From Amarobacillus sp046328225 (GTDB lineage Bacteria; Chloroflexota; Dehalococcoidia; Tepidiformales; Tepidiformaceae): 64,000 nucleotides of DNA. Every line of letters starts with the position of its first letter. Position 1 is the stretch's first letter. The translations under genes were made by a program, and so were the position numbers. The stretch covers positions 115,334 through 179,333 of the forward strand of contig JAXLWZ010000005.1 of the NCBI GenBank assembly GCA_046328225.1. Reading direction: 5' to 3'. Below the pieces are notes generated by a model. It saw only the letters and a list, made by a program, of their open reading frames with translations, made no database searches and was not told where the DNA came from. This document shows positions 43,956 to 52,500 of this stretch, in pieces.

Positions 43956-45476
43956 TCAGGCTTCCGGCGCGTACTGGCCGATGCGGAAGATGACGAATTC
44001 GGCGGGCTTCACCGGTGCGATGCCGATATCAACGATGAGCTGCCCGGCGTCGCGGGTCGCCTGCGGGTTGTTCTCGGCGTCGCACTTCACGAAGAAGGCC
44101 TGGTCGGCGGTGGCGCCGAAGAGGGCGCCATCCATGTAGACGCGCGTGAGGAAGGCCTTGATGTCGCGCTTGACGCGCTCCCAGAGGTCCATGTTGTTGG
44201 GCTCGAAGACGACCCACTGGGTGCCGTTGAAGATCGACTTCTCGACGTAGTTGAAGAGGCGGCGGACGTTGAGGTACCGCCAGGAGGCATCGCTGGAGAG
44301 CGTGCGAGCGCCCCAGACGCGGATGCCGCGGCCGGGGAAGCTGCGGATGCAGTTCACGCCGACGGGGTTGAGCACGCCCTGCTCGGGGCTGGTGAGGCTG
44401 AGACCCAGACCGAGCACGCCGCGGACGACTTCGTTCGCGGGGGCCTTGTGCACACCGCGCTCGCCATCACTGCGGGCCCAGACGCCTGCCATGTGGCCGC
44501 TGGGGGGCATCATCATGGTGGTGGCGCCGCCGGGGATCGGGTTCGAGACCTGGATCCAGGGGTAGTACAGGGCGGCGTACTTCGAGTCGTAGCCGGCGTC
44601 CGTCATGCGCCAGTTGTATGCCTGCTGGGCGTTGAGCCCCGGAGGCGTATCGAGGATGGCGACGCGGTCGCCCATGCGCTCGCAGTGGGCGATGAGGGCG
44701 AGCTGGACGGCCTTCACGCCGTCGGCATCGAGGACGCCCTGCTCATAGGCCGCCATGATGTCGGGGGCGCAGACCATCGTCACCTGGTCCACCGCTTCGA
44801 GGCCGCCGAGGCCCGAGCGATCGGCCGCGTTGCCTTCGTAATCGGCGGGGGTCACGGGGACGACGGCGGCGGTGGAAGCGACGGTGAGGGCGTAGCTGCC
44901 GGCCTGCGGGGCGCGCTCCGGGACGCTGGCGCCCTGGATGCGAACTTCCTCAAGGGTGACAAGCGTGGAGGTCTTGTTGACGACCTCAAGCGCGTTCTTG
45001 GCACCCCGGGCCATGGTGAGGCCCTCGAACTTCTCTTCCTGGGCGCCCTTCTTGACGGTGAGGTTGAAGGTGTCCTCGGGGCCGTCGCTGACTTCCAGGG
45101 AGATGCCCTCGGAGCCGGCTTCGCGCGCGATAGCCTTCAGCGTCGTGGGATTGCCGCTGGCCTTGGCCGTGATCTCCGCGGCGGCGGCGGCCGGCGCGGC
45201 AGCCACATCGTCCTTGCCGACGCGGACGACGAAGGCGAGCGTGCCGCCGTTGTTGAAGTACCCGTGGACGGCCTGCGCCATGTAGGCACCGGGCACGAAG
45301 CCGCCAAAGGTCTCCTGGTACTGGGTCCAGTTGGCGACCATCACGGATTCGCCGATGGGACCCTTTTCAGCGAGGCCCAGGAAGGCGGCGACGGCGGTGC
45401 CAACGCCTTCGATGGGTTTCGTGCCGCGATCGACCTCTTCGACGTAGACGCCCGGCGTCAGATAAGCAGTGGCCAC
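43956..45476 (-). CDS. eCIS contractile sheath protein
   Basis: From the GTG at 45476 (YLTPGVYVEEVDRGTKPIEGVGTAVAAFLG) the protein has 506 residues. It matches the phage/eCIS sheath family: the N-terminal linker arm, a central variable domain, and the C-terminal conserved region FPGRGIRVWGARTLSSDASWRYLNVRRLFNYVEKSI and DIGIAPVKPAEFVIFRIGQ. Sheath contraction drives the tube. AGGAG lies eight bases before the GTG. A dedicated promoter and leader hairpin are likely (see 45530-45538 and 45493-45514). A longer in-frame ATG at 45560 was not used. Confidence 0.95.
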   Translation of the reverse strand: MATAYLTPGVYVEEVDRGTKPIEGVGTAVAAFLGLAEKGPIGESVMVANWTQYQETFGGFVPGAYMAQAVHGYFNNGGTLAFVVRVGKDDVAAAPAAAAAEITAKASGNPTTLKAIAREAGSEGISLEVSDGPEDTFNLTVKKGAQEEKFEGLTMARGAKNALEVVNKTSTLVTLEEVRIQGASVPERAPQAGSYALTVASTAAVVPVTPADYEGNAADRSGLGGLEAVDQVTMVCAPDIMAAYEQGVLDADGVKAVQLALIAHCERMGDRVAILDTPPGLNAQQAYNWRMTDAGYDSKYAALYYPWIQVSNPIPGGATTMMMPPSGHMAGVWARSDGERGVHKAPANEVVRGVLGLGLSLTSPEQGVLNPVGVNCIRSFPGRGIRVWGARTLSSDASWRYLNVRRLFNYVEKSIFNGTQWVVFEPNNMDLWERVKRDIKAFLTRVYMDGALFGATADQAFFVKCDAENNPQATRDAGQLIVDIGIAPVKPAEFVIFRIGQYAPEA

Positions 45477-45492
45477 GGGGACTCTCCTGGTG

Positions 45493-45514
45493 AGGGGGCG
45501 CTCTGCGTCCCCCT
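45493..45514 (-). promoter_or_regulatory. GC-rich hairpin in the sheath leader
   Basis: On the minus strand GGGGG-A-CGC-AGA-GCG-CCCCC forms an 8-bp stem with one bulged A and a three-base loop. It ends a few bases before the AGGAG ribosome site of the sheath gene. It could modulate translation or protect the 5' end. Confidence 0.5.
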
Positions 45515-45529
45515 GGGATGGGCGCGGCA

Positions 45530-45538
45530 ATCGTAACA
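45530..45538 (-). promoter_or_regulatory. Extended -10 promoter for the sheath gene (TGTTACGAT)
   Basis: On the minus strand TG-T-TACGAT forms an extended -10 box 53 bases before the sheath GTG. The 147-base gap to the DUF4255 gene supports a separate promoter here. The same GTTACGAT octamer precedes the DUF4157 gene. No good -35 box is seen. Confidence 0.4.
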
Positions 45539-45623
45539 GGATTGCAAGCGCGCGGGGCAATCAGATCGTTGCCGATCTGGAACGAACTACAGGGGATTTC
45601 AAGCGCGAATGCGGAATCGTCGT

Positions 45624-46454
45624 TTACACTGCCGCAAAAGCGATATCGAAGAGCGGCGATGGCACCTCGATTTCGTGCGTCACCGTCCGGCCGGACGCAT
45701 CGGCGAGGCGCAGGCGGTGCTTTCCCGCCGGGAGATTGCCGAGGAAATAGCGCCCATCCGGCCCCGTGAGCGCGCTCATGGCGCTGCCTTCGACGCTCAC
45801 CGTGATGCCCTCGAGGGGGCGCGGGTCCTCGCCCGCGGCGTAGACCATGCCGGCCGCGATCTGGAAGCGGTCGCGTTGCCCCTCGTCGCCGATGAGCCGG
45901 GCTTCGAACCCGGCTGAGCTCACGACGGGGAAGGGCACGGGCTCGTAGGGATCGAGCGGCACGAGCGCGACGAAGGCGAGGTTGGCGTGGAGGTCGTTAT
46001 CCATCACGCCCCAGAAGTCGGCGGGCTTCGCGATGTGGTCCGGTGGGACGAGGCGCAGGAGCACGTCCTGGCCGATGTCGCGCAGTGCCGGTGAAAGGAA
46101 CTCACCCGGCATCGTGTCCGACCGGTAGAGGCAGGCGAGCACGGAAGCGAGGATGCGATGCTCGTCCGCGGGGTCCCGTGTCCAGGCGGTCACCATGTAG
46201 GCGACATCGAGGCGGCGCGGAGTGCGCCGGCGAACCACGACGTTCGAACCGGGAGCGCGTTCGTGTTCGAACGGCATGTTCTGGAGCTCGGCGCGTTCGC
46301 GGATGTCGTAGAGGAAGAGGTTGATCGTCGGCCGGGAGAGCTTGGAAGACCACTCGCGCGTGGGGCGCTCGAAGCTGATGTCGATCTCGCCGGCGCGAAT
46401 GGGGATGCCGGCCGTCAACAGCTGACGGAGGGCTTCGTCGATGTCGCTGAACAT
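45624..46454 (-). CDS. eCIS DUF4255 tail-terminator/cap protein with C-terminal beta domain
   Basis: The 276-residue protein begins with the DUF4255/Pvc16 N-terminal domain (FSDIDEALRQLLTAGIP; SRPTINLFLYDIRERAELQNMPFEHER; RTPRRLDVAYMVTAWTRDPADEHRILASVL), which caps the sheath end in Afp-type particles. Residues from about 190 form a carboxypeptidase-regulatory-like beta sandwich (GITVSVEGSAMSALTGPDGRYFLGNLPAGKHRL), an extra module that could contact a surface. It lies 20 bases after the DUF4157 gene. Confidence 0.9.
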   Translation of the reverse strand: MFSDIDEALRQLLTAGIPIRAGEIDISFERPTREWSSKLSRPTINLFLYDIRERAELQNMPFEHERAPGSNVVVRRRTPRRLDVAYMVTAWTRDPADEHRILASVLACLYRSDTMPGEFLSPALRDIGQDVLLRLVPPDHIAKPADFWGVMDNDLHANLAFVALVPLDPYEPVPFPVVSSAGFEARLIGDEGQRDRFQIAAGMVYAAGEDPRPLEGITVSVEGSAMSALTGPDGRYFLGNLPAGKHRLRLADASGRTVTHEIEVPSPLFDIAFAAV

Positions 46455-46474
46455 GGCGAGGCCCCCGGGCCTGT

Positions 46475-47414
46475 TTAGCCCTTCATCTCGTCGAGGGCGC
46501 GCTGGCCCTGGCCGGACACGACCGCGTCGGCGACCGAGTCAGCCTCGCGCTCGAAGGGGTCGTCGGCGGCGCCGACGGTGAGCATGCGCGAGACGCCGCC
46601 TCCACCGCCGCGCTGTTGCACCACGTGGGTCAGCTCGTGGGCCATGAGGTTCATGTCGCCGGGGTTCTGGTCCTCGCGCAGGAAGATGTCGCTGCCGGTG
46701 GTGAAGGCCTTGGCCGTGATGGCGCGGTTGAGGGCGTCGGACTCGGCGTCGCGGTGGACGCGGACATCCGCGAAGGATGTCCCGAGCGAGGCCTCGGCCG
46801 TGGCGCGCACGCCATCCGCGAGCCCGAACCGCCGCCGCGTTTCGAATCGATGCGCGACTGCAGATCCTCGCCGACAGGGCCGCCCTCGAGCCCAACCGTC
46901 GGCGCCGCCGCGGCGCGCTGCGCGAGGGCGTGGTCGTGCTTGCCCTGCATCATCTCTTCTTCCTCGAGCTCGGCGCCTTCCGAACGCTGCGCGAGCGCCG
47001 GGTCGTGCTTGCCCTGCAACTCGTCTTCTTCGGCGGCACGCTGCGCGAGGGCGGGGTCGTGCTTGCCCATCAGCTCGTCTTCTTCGGCGACACGCTGGGC
47101 GAGCGCGGGGTCGTGCTTGCCCATCAGCTCGTCTTCCTCGGCGACGCGCTGGGCGAGGGCGGGGTCGTGCTTGCCCTGCAGCTCGTCTTCTTCGGCGACG
47201 CGCTGCGCGAGCGCGGGGTCGTGTTTGCCCTGCAGCTCCTCTTCCTCGAGCTCGGCCCTTCCGAACGCTGGGCGATCATGCGCGCGACCTGCTGGTTGCC
47301 GAGCTGGCGCTGCATGCGAAGGAGCGGGTGGCCCGGGGCGGGCGCATCGGCGGCGCGCGTCTTGCGGCGTGCGGCGGCGCGCTGGGCTTCGGATACGAAC
47401 TGGGGCTCAACCAT
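46475..47414 (-). pseudogene. DUF4157 eCIS-associated protein with HELTH metal site, frameshifted as given
   Basis: DUF4157 proteins mark injection-system loci and are putative effectors or assembly factors. The start at 47414 (MVEPQF) has GGAGG before it. Then come MQRQLGNQQVARMI, a typical N-terminal signature, six repeats of an 18-residue unit, and the domain with VRVHRDAESDALNRAITAKAFTTGSDIF and AHELTHVVQQR (HExxH). Frame is lost near 47256, where a G present in the equivalent repeat region near 46976 is missing, and near 46827 in a GGG run. Both look like single-base deletions; the underlying gene seems intact. Confidence 0.8.
46905..47240 (-). repeat. Six copies of an 18-residue coding repeat in the DUF4157 gene
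   Basis: The unit is GKHDPALAQRVAEEDELQ. Its start recurs with an exact 54-base period at 47003, 47057, 47111, 47165 and 47219 (first base of TCGTGCTTGCC on the plus strand, TCGTGTTTGCC in the last), and one more copy at 46934 is offset by 69 bases. The repeats form an acidic flexible linker. Codon-level variation between copies shows they are not recent exact duplicates. Confidence 0.9.
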
Positions 47415-47436
47415 GGCGGTACCTCCGGGGCGAGGT

Positions 47437-47459
47437 CCCGGCAGCGTTGCGGCGCCGGG
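47437..47459 (-). promoter_or_regulatory. GC-rich hairpin in the DUF4157 leader
   Basis: CCCGGC and GCCGGG arms with an 11-base loop lie 14 bases upstream of the GGAGG ribosome site. The layout (GTTACGAT, hairpin, ribosome site, start) mirrors the sheath leader. Confidence 0.4.
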
Positions 47460-47472
47460 ATGGCCGTGCGTC

Positions 47473-47480
47473 ATCGTAAC
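47473..47480 (-). promoter_or_regulatory. GTTACGAT -10-like element upstream of the DUF4157 gene
   Basis: The octamer GTTACGAT, identical to that upstream of the sheath gene (45530-45537), lies 58 bases before the DUF4157 ATG, overlapping the 78-base gap after the ATPase stop. No convincing -35 box. Confidence 0.35.
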
Positions 47481-47492
47481 GCGTTCACGCGA

Positions 47493-49586
47493 TCATGTGG
47501 GGCGCAGAAATCCCACGTAGGAGCCGAATTCGGCGTCCGTCACCATCCTGCCGAGCTTCTGATACTCGCGCCGGACGCCGCGGATGAAGTGGCCCATGCA
47601 CACCGTCTCCCCTTCGCCCGCGGCCATGAAGGCGGCAGCGAGCACGATGTTGCGAATGTTCCCGCCCGCGATCTTGAACTGCCGCGCGAGGTACGCGAGG
47701 TCCACATCCGCCGCGACGGGGAGCGACGGCGGGATGGTCGCCTTCCAGATGCGCAGGCGGTCCTCCTCCTCGGGCATGGGAAAGTCCACGACGAAGTGGA
47801 GGCGGCGGAGGAACGCCTCGTCCAGGTTGCTCTTCAGGTTCGTCGCGAGGATCACCATGCCGGAGTACTCCTCCATCTTCTGCAGGAGGTAGGCGGTTTC
47901 GATGTTCGCGTACCGGTCGTGCGCGTCCTTCACCTCGGATCGCTTGCCGAAGAGCGCGTCGGCCTCATCGAAGAAGAGGATCGCGTTCGCGGTTTCGGCT
48001 TCGGCGAAGATGGTCGCGAGGTTCTTCTCGGTCTCGCCGATGTATTTGCTGACGATTCCGGAGAGGTCGATTTTGTAGAGATCGAGGCCCAGCGTGCCGG
48101 CGATGACGTCGGCGGACATGGTCTTGCCCGTGCCGGAGCTGCCGGCGAAAAGCGCGAGGATGCCCTTGCCCATGGCCAGCTTCCGGCCCATGCCCCAGGT
48201 GTCGTAGACAGTGTGGCGGTGTTCGACGAAGCCGCACATTTCGCGCAGCTGTTCGCGGGCGTCGGCCGGGAGAATGATGTCGTCCCAGGCGTAGTGGGGC
48301 ACGATCTTGCGGGCGAGGTCGCTCAGGATCGGCGTCGATTGCGTGCGCGCGGCCGCCTGCAGGTCATCGAGCGAAACGCGGGGCGCGGCGGGATCGCGCC
48401 AGCGGGCGTGGCCACGCGCGCCTTCGACGGCGGCGGCGATGGCGTGCGCGGTGAGGCGGAACTTCGCGGCCAGCGCGGCCACGTCGGCATCGGAGACGGA
48501 TTCGCCGGCGAGCAGGCCGGTCCAGCTCGCGCGCTGGGCATCGAAATCGAGGCCGGGCAGTTCGATGCGCACGCCGGGCCAGTTGAACGGCACGCGCGAC
48601 CCGAGCAGCACGAGCGGCGCGAGCGGCGAACGGGCGAGCAGCTCCCGGAGCCGTTCGCCGTCCGCCTGCGAAAGCGCGTCCACGCCATCGAGGACGACGG
48701 CCGCTTCGCTGAAGGCGCCCTCGCGCAGCGCGCGGATGGCGGCCTCTTCGAACCCGAGCTCGTTCGCGGCGGCGGCAAAATCGACGCGCACGAGGCTGAG
48801 GTGCGAATCGCGGGCGAGCGTGGCGGCAGCCGATTCGCGGGCCGCGGGATCGGGCCCGGAAAGCGCCACCACCGGCGGCCTGAGCGACGCGGCCGGCAGC
48901 GCCGCGAGGGAGGCCACGCGTTCCGCCAGCACGGGTTCGAGGGCGACCGCGGGGGATTCGGCCACCGGGATGACGAAGGCGTGCAGCGCCTCGTCGAGTT
49001 CGCGCTCACCGAGGAGGTAGCCGGCAACGCGCGGGTCGAGGGCGATGGTCCGGCCCAGGAGCGGCGTCTGGGGCGTGCCCGTTTCGTCCAGCAGGGACAC
49101 GAGGTGCAGGCGGCGAAGCGGCGCGCCGGGCGCGAAGTGATCGCGGCGGGCGTGGAATTCGTCCGAGGCGGCGAGCATGCGCAGGGCGAGCTCGACCCGC
49201 GGGCGCTTCTTCGTGACGTCGTCCTGGACGTAGCCGATGAGCCGCTCGGTGCCCAGATCGGCCTCGGCGGAGAGGGCGAGCAGCAGCACGCCAAGATCGA
49301 ACGTATCGAGGGCACCCAGGTCGCGCAGGCGCGCGAGCGGCCCCGCGCATTCTCCGTGGAGGAGGGCGACATCGTGACGGTAGGCGGCGTGGGTGGCGCT
49401 CTCCGCGAGCGGGCCGGGGAGCCTCGCGGCCAGGCGGTCGGCCTCGGCATCGGAGACATAGAGGCCACGGTAGTCGTCCTCGCCGACGGGGACGCCGGCC
49501 TCGCGCATGCGCGCGACTTCGAGCACGAGCAGGCGATGGATGAGCGCGATGCCGCGTTCGACGTCGGGGTGCAGCGCCGCGCCCAT
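47493..49586 (-). CDS. eCIS AAA ATPase (Afp15-like)
   Basis: The 697-residue ATPase has an N-terminal degenerate half (residues 1-400, with LSGPDPAARESAA where a P-loop would be) and a C-terminal AAA domain with Walker A GSSGTGKT (482-489), Walker B ILFFDEAD (536-543), an arginine-finger region FLRRLHFVVDFP and a sensor-2-like GGNIRNIVLAAA. Such ATPases are needed for assembly of Afp-type particles. One-base overlap (TGATG) with the upstream FHA-C39 gene. Confidence 0.92.
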   Translation of the reverse strand: MGAALHPDVERGIALIHRLLVLEVARMREAGVPVGEDDYRGLYVSDAEADRLAARLPGPLAESATHAAYRHDVALLHGECAGPLARLRDLGALDTFDLGVLLLALSAEADLGTERLIGYVQDDVTKKRPRVELALRMLAASDEFHARRDHFAPGAPLRRLHLVSLLDETGTPQTPLLGRTIALDPRVAGYLLGERELDEALHAFVIPVAESPAVALEPVLAERVASLAALPAASLRPPVVALSGPDPAARESAAATLARDSHLSLVRVDFAAAANELGFEEAAIRALREGAFSEAAVVLDGVDALSQADGERLRELLARSPLAPLVLLGSRVPFNWPGVRIELPGLDFDAQRASWTGLLAGESVSDADVAALAAKFRLTAHAIAAAVEGARGHARWRDPAAPRVSLDDLQAAARTQSTPILSDLARKIVPHYAWDDIILPADAREQLREMCGFVEHRHTVYDTWGMGRKLAMGKGILALFAGSSGTGKTMSADVIAGTLGLDLYKIDLSGIVSKYIGETEKNLATIFAEAETANAILFFDEADALFGKRSEVKDAHDRYANIETAYLLQKMEEYSGMVILATNLKSNLDEAFLRRLHFVVDFPMPEEEDRLRIWKATIPPSLPVAADVDLAYLARQFKIAGGNIRNIVLAAAFMAAGEGETVCMGHFIRGVRREYQKLGRMVTDAEFGSYVGFLRPT

Positions 49587-52500
49587 CAGCAGGTCACCGT
49601 CATGCCGGAACGGAAGACCTGCCGGCCGCCGTAGAGGACGTCGATGGTGTGGGTGCCCGCCGTGGGCCCGTAGGCCGAGGGTGTGAACGAGGATCCGCCG
49701 CTCAGCGTCGATGGGCCGCCCTTAGGCACGCCATCGATGAACCACTGGGCGTAGCCCACGACCTCGGAGGTGAACGAGATGCCGCTGCAGCCGCCACTGA
49801 GGGGCGCGCCGGCGAGGTATTGCACGTTCACGGTGACCGAATCGGGGGTGACGCAGGTCGTGAAGTTGCAGATGGTCGCCGTGACGGTGATGGCCGTGCC
49901 GGCGGCGCCCGGCGCCAGCGGGTAGACGGTGGTCCACGTCTTCACGCCAGTGTCCCCGGAGGGCGGGCTCGCCTTGGGCGCGTTCCAAACGACCGTCGTG
50001 AATTGGCCGACGAAGGTCGTTTCGCACGAGATCAGGCCGCGCTTGAGGTCGTACGGGTCGTAGGTGACATCGCAGAAGAGGCGCGCGTCGCTGGCCGCCG
50101 TCGGTGGCACAGCCGTGGGCGTGGCCGAAGGCGTGCCCGTGACCGTGGGTGTGCCCGGCGGCGGGAACTGCACCGTCACTTCGCTCGACGTCGATTTGCA
50201 CGCCGAGAGGTTGCAGGCCGAAAGCACGACGGCGACGGTCGTGTCCTGCGGGAACGAGAACGAGAGCGTGTTCTTGTTCTGTCCCGAGGGCGCGGGCACG
50301 CCGTTGATGGTCCAGTTCTGGGCGGTCACGGGCCCATCGATGGCGGCGTTGCAGGCGACCGTTGCGTTCTTCGGGTCCTGCACGTAGGTCGTGGTACAGA
50401 CGACGGTGACGTTGTTCGGCGCGCGCGGGGGCGTGGGCGTGGGCAGCACGACCGTGGCGGTGCCTCCGCCGGCCGTGCCCGTGGGGCTGCCGCCAGGGAC
50501 GGGAGTGCCGTTCGCGGGCGTGCCCGGGGTCGCGCCCGCGGGCGTGCCGCCCGTGCCGATGCCCGCGCCGCCGCCGTTGTTGACAGCCGGTGCGCTGCCC
50601 GAGGGCGTGGCCCCGGACGGTGTCGCGGAGCCCGTGGCCCCGCCGCCCCCGGGCGAAATCGCACCCGTGACGGCGAACTCAGGCGCCTGCTTCGTGGGGT
50701 CGTAGCTCATCTGGATGACGAGCTGGCCCTGCCCATCTTCGCTGCGAAGGGCGACCTGCCCGAGGCGGTCGTAGGTATGGATGGCGACGGACGTCTTCTC
50801 GCCGCGCGGGTCGGTCACTTCGATCTTGTACTGCCCGAGCGCGCCGGGGAGGGTGATCTGGTTCGTGCCGGCGTCCGCGGGCGGTGGGCTCTCGACGCAG
50901 GTGGGATCTCGCCAGGCGTGCTTGAAGCGGTAGGTCGCGCCCTTGATGCCGACCTGGGCATCGGCGGCCGCTTCCGTCGGCGCGACCGTCTTCAGCGTGC
51001 CGACGACCTTGCCCTGGGCGTCGCTCACGCGCACGCGCACGTCCGAGGGCACCGTGATGGTGACCCCGGAGAGGTCGGTCGAGGGTTCGAACAGGACGGA
51101 CGAGAGGACCTTGTCCTTGTAGTCGAGGTATCGCTTGCGGTCCGGGTAGTAGGGGTCGTTGATGAGGATGGTGTCGCCATCGACGCCGGTGGCGGCGACG
51201 TAGTGCCCGGGGAGCTCGAGGATGACGAAGCGCCCGGCCTTAAGCTCGCTGCGGACCTCGTCTTCCTTGCCCGTGCCCACACCGGCGAAGCGGATGGTGC
51301 GCGAACCGGCGTGCGCGCGCGCGATCTCGGCGGAGAGCTGGTTCACCGCGCTCCAGACGACATCGCCGTAGACGTAGCCGGTGCTCACCCAGCCGCGGGA
51401 GGTTTCGCGGGCCTGGCTGTTGAACCATTCGTTCACGGTCTTCGGGTTCAGCGGCTGGCCGTCGGGCATGGTGAGGATCTGGAAGAGCGCCATGACGGAG
51501 GCGACCGACGTCACGCCGCAGCCGCACTGGTCGAAGTCGGTGCCGCAGTAGGCGGAGGGATACTGCTTGTCGTCGGAGCGGGCGTAGATGGTGTCGGCCC
51601 AAACGGGGTCGCGCTGCGAGAAGTAGGGGGCGGCGGCGGGGCCGGAGAAGGCGGGCTGCTTCGTCGCGTCCTTTTTGTCGCACATGTGGACGCCGGCGTA
51701 CCGCGCCTCGGGGTTCGCGGCGTTCGCCGTCTTTTCGCCGCCGCCGACGAATTCGCGCACATCGAGCACGATGTTGCGCACGTAGTAGTAGGCGCCCGTC
51801 GGCGTGTGCGGCCACCGCCAGTAGACAAGCAGGCTGCCGAAGGTCATGAACAGCAGCATCGTGAGAATGGCGGGCATCTTCCACGCCTGCAGCGGCCGGA
51901 CGATATGGAGCTGGCCATCGGCGCTGATGCGCGCGGCCGGGTCGTTCGTCGCGACACCGGTGATGCGGAACGGCTGGATGAGCGGCGGCCCGAAGAGCTT
52001 GCGCTTCTGCGGCCGCACGCGCAGGCGGACGATGCCCTCCGCGCCGGGTTCAAGGTTGATCGCGGGCGCCTCGAATTCGTAGACGAACGTCTCTTCGTCG
52101 TCCTTGCCGGCGAGGGCGTAGGTCGCGACGGCGTTGCCGTGGTTCGCCGCGAGGAGCTGGAAGTCGCGCCGCGATCGGACTGGCTTGAGCGCGATCTCCG
52201 TGCCCTCGAACGGCAGCACCGTGATCTGCCCGGAGGTGACCACCTCGCGCCCCGTCTCGGAGGACGTGACCACCACGGAGAACGGGTAGTCCCCGGCCCG
52301 CGATTCGGAGCGCCGCAGGGGCTGGATGACGATGGTGACCTCGGCCTGCTCGCCCGGGGGCAGGAGCACGCGCGCGCTGCTCATGCGAATCCACTCCGGG
52401 GGCAGGCCATCGACCACGATGTCGAGGCCGTCAACCACGCGGCCCCGGTTGCGAATCGTCAGGTAGGCGAGGCCGGGCGAGGTGCCGGGATCGATCGGCG

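Noticed and set aside
46905..47240. Regular 54-base repeats that could suggest a CRISPR array
   Set aside because: There are no unique spacers; the repeats are in-frame coding units of 18 residues.
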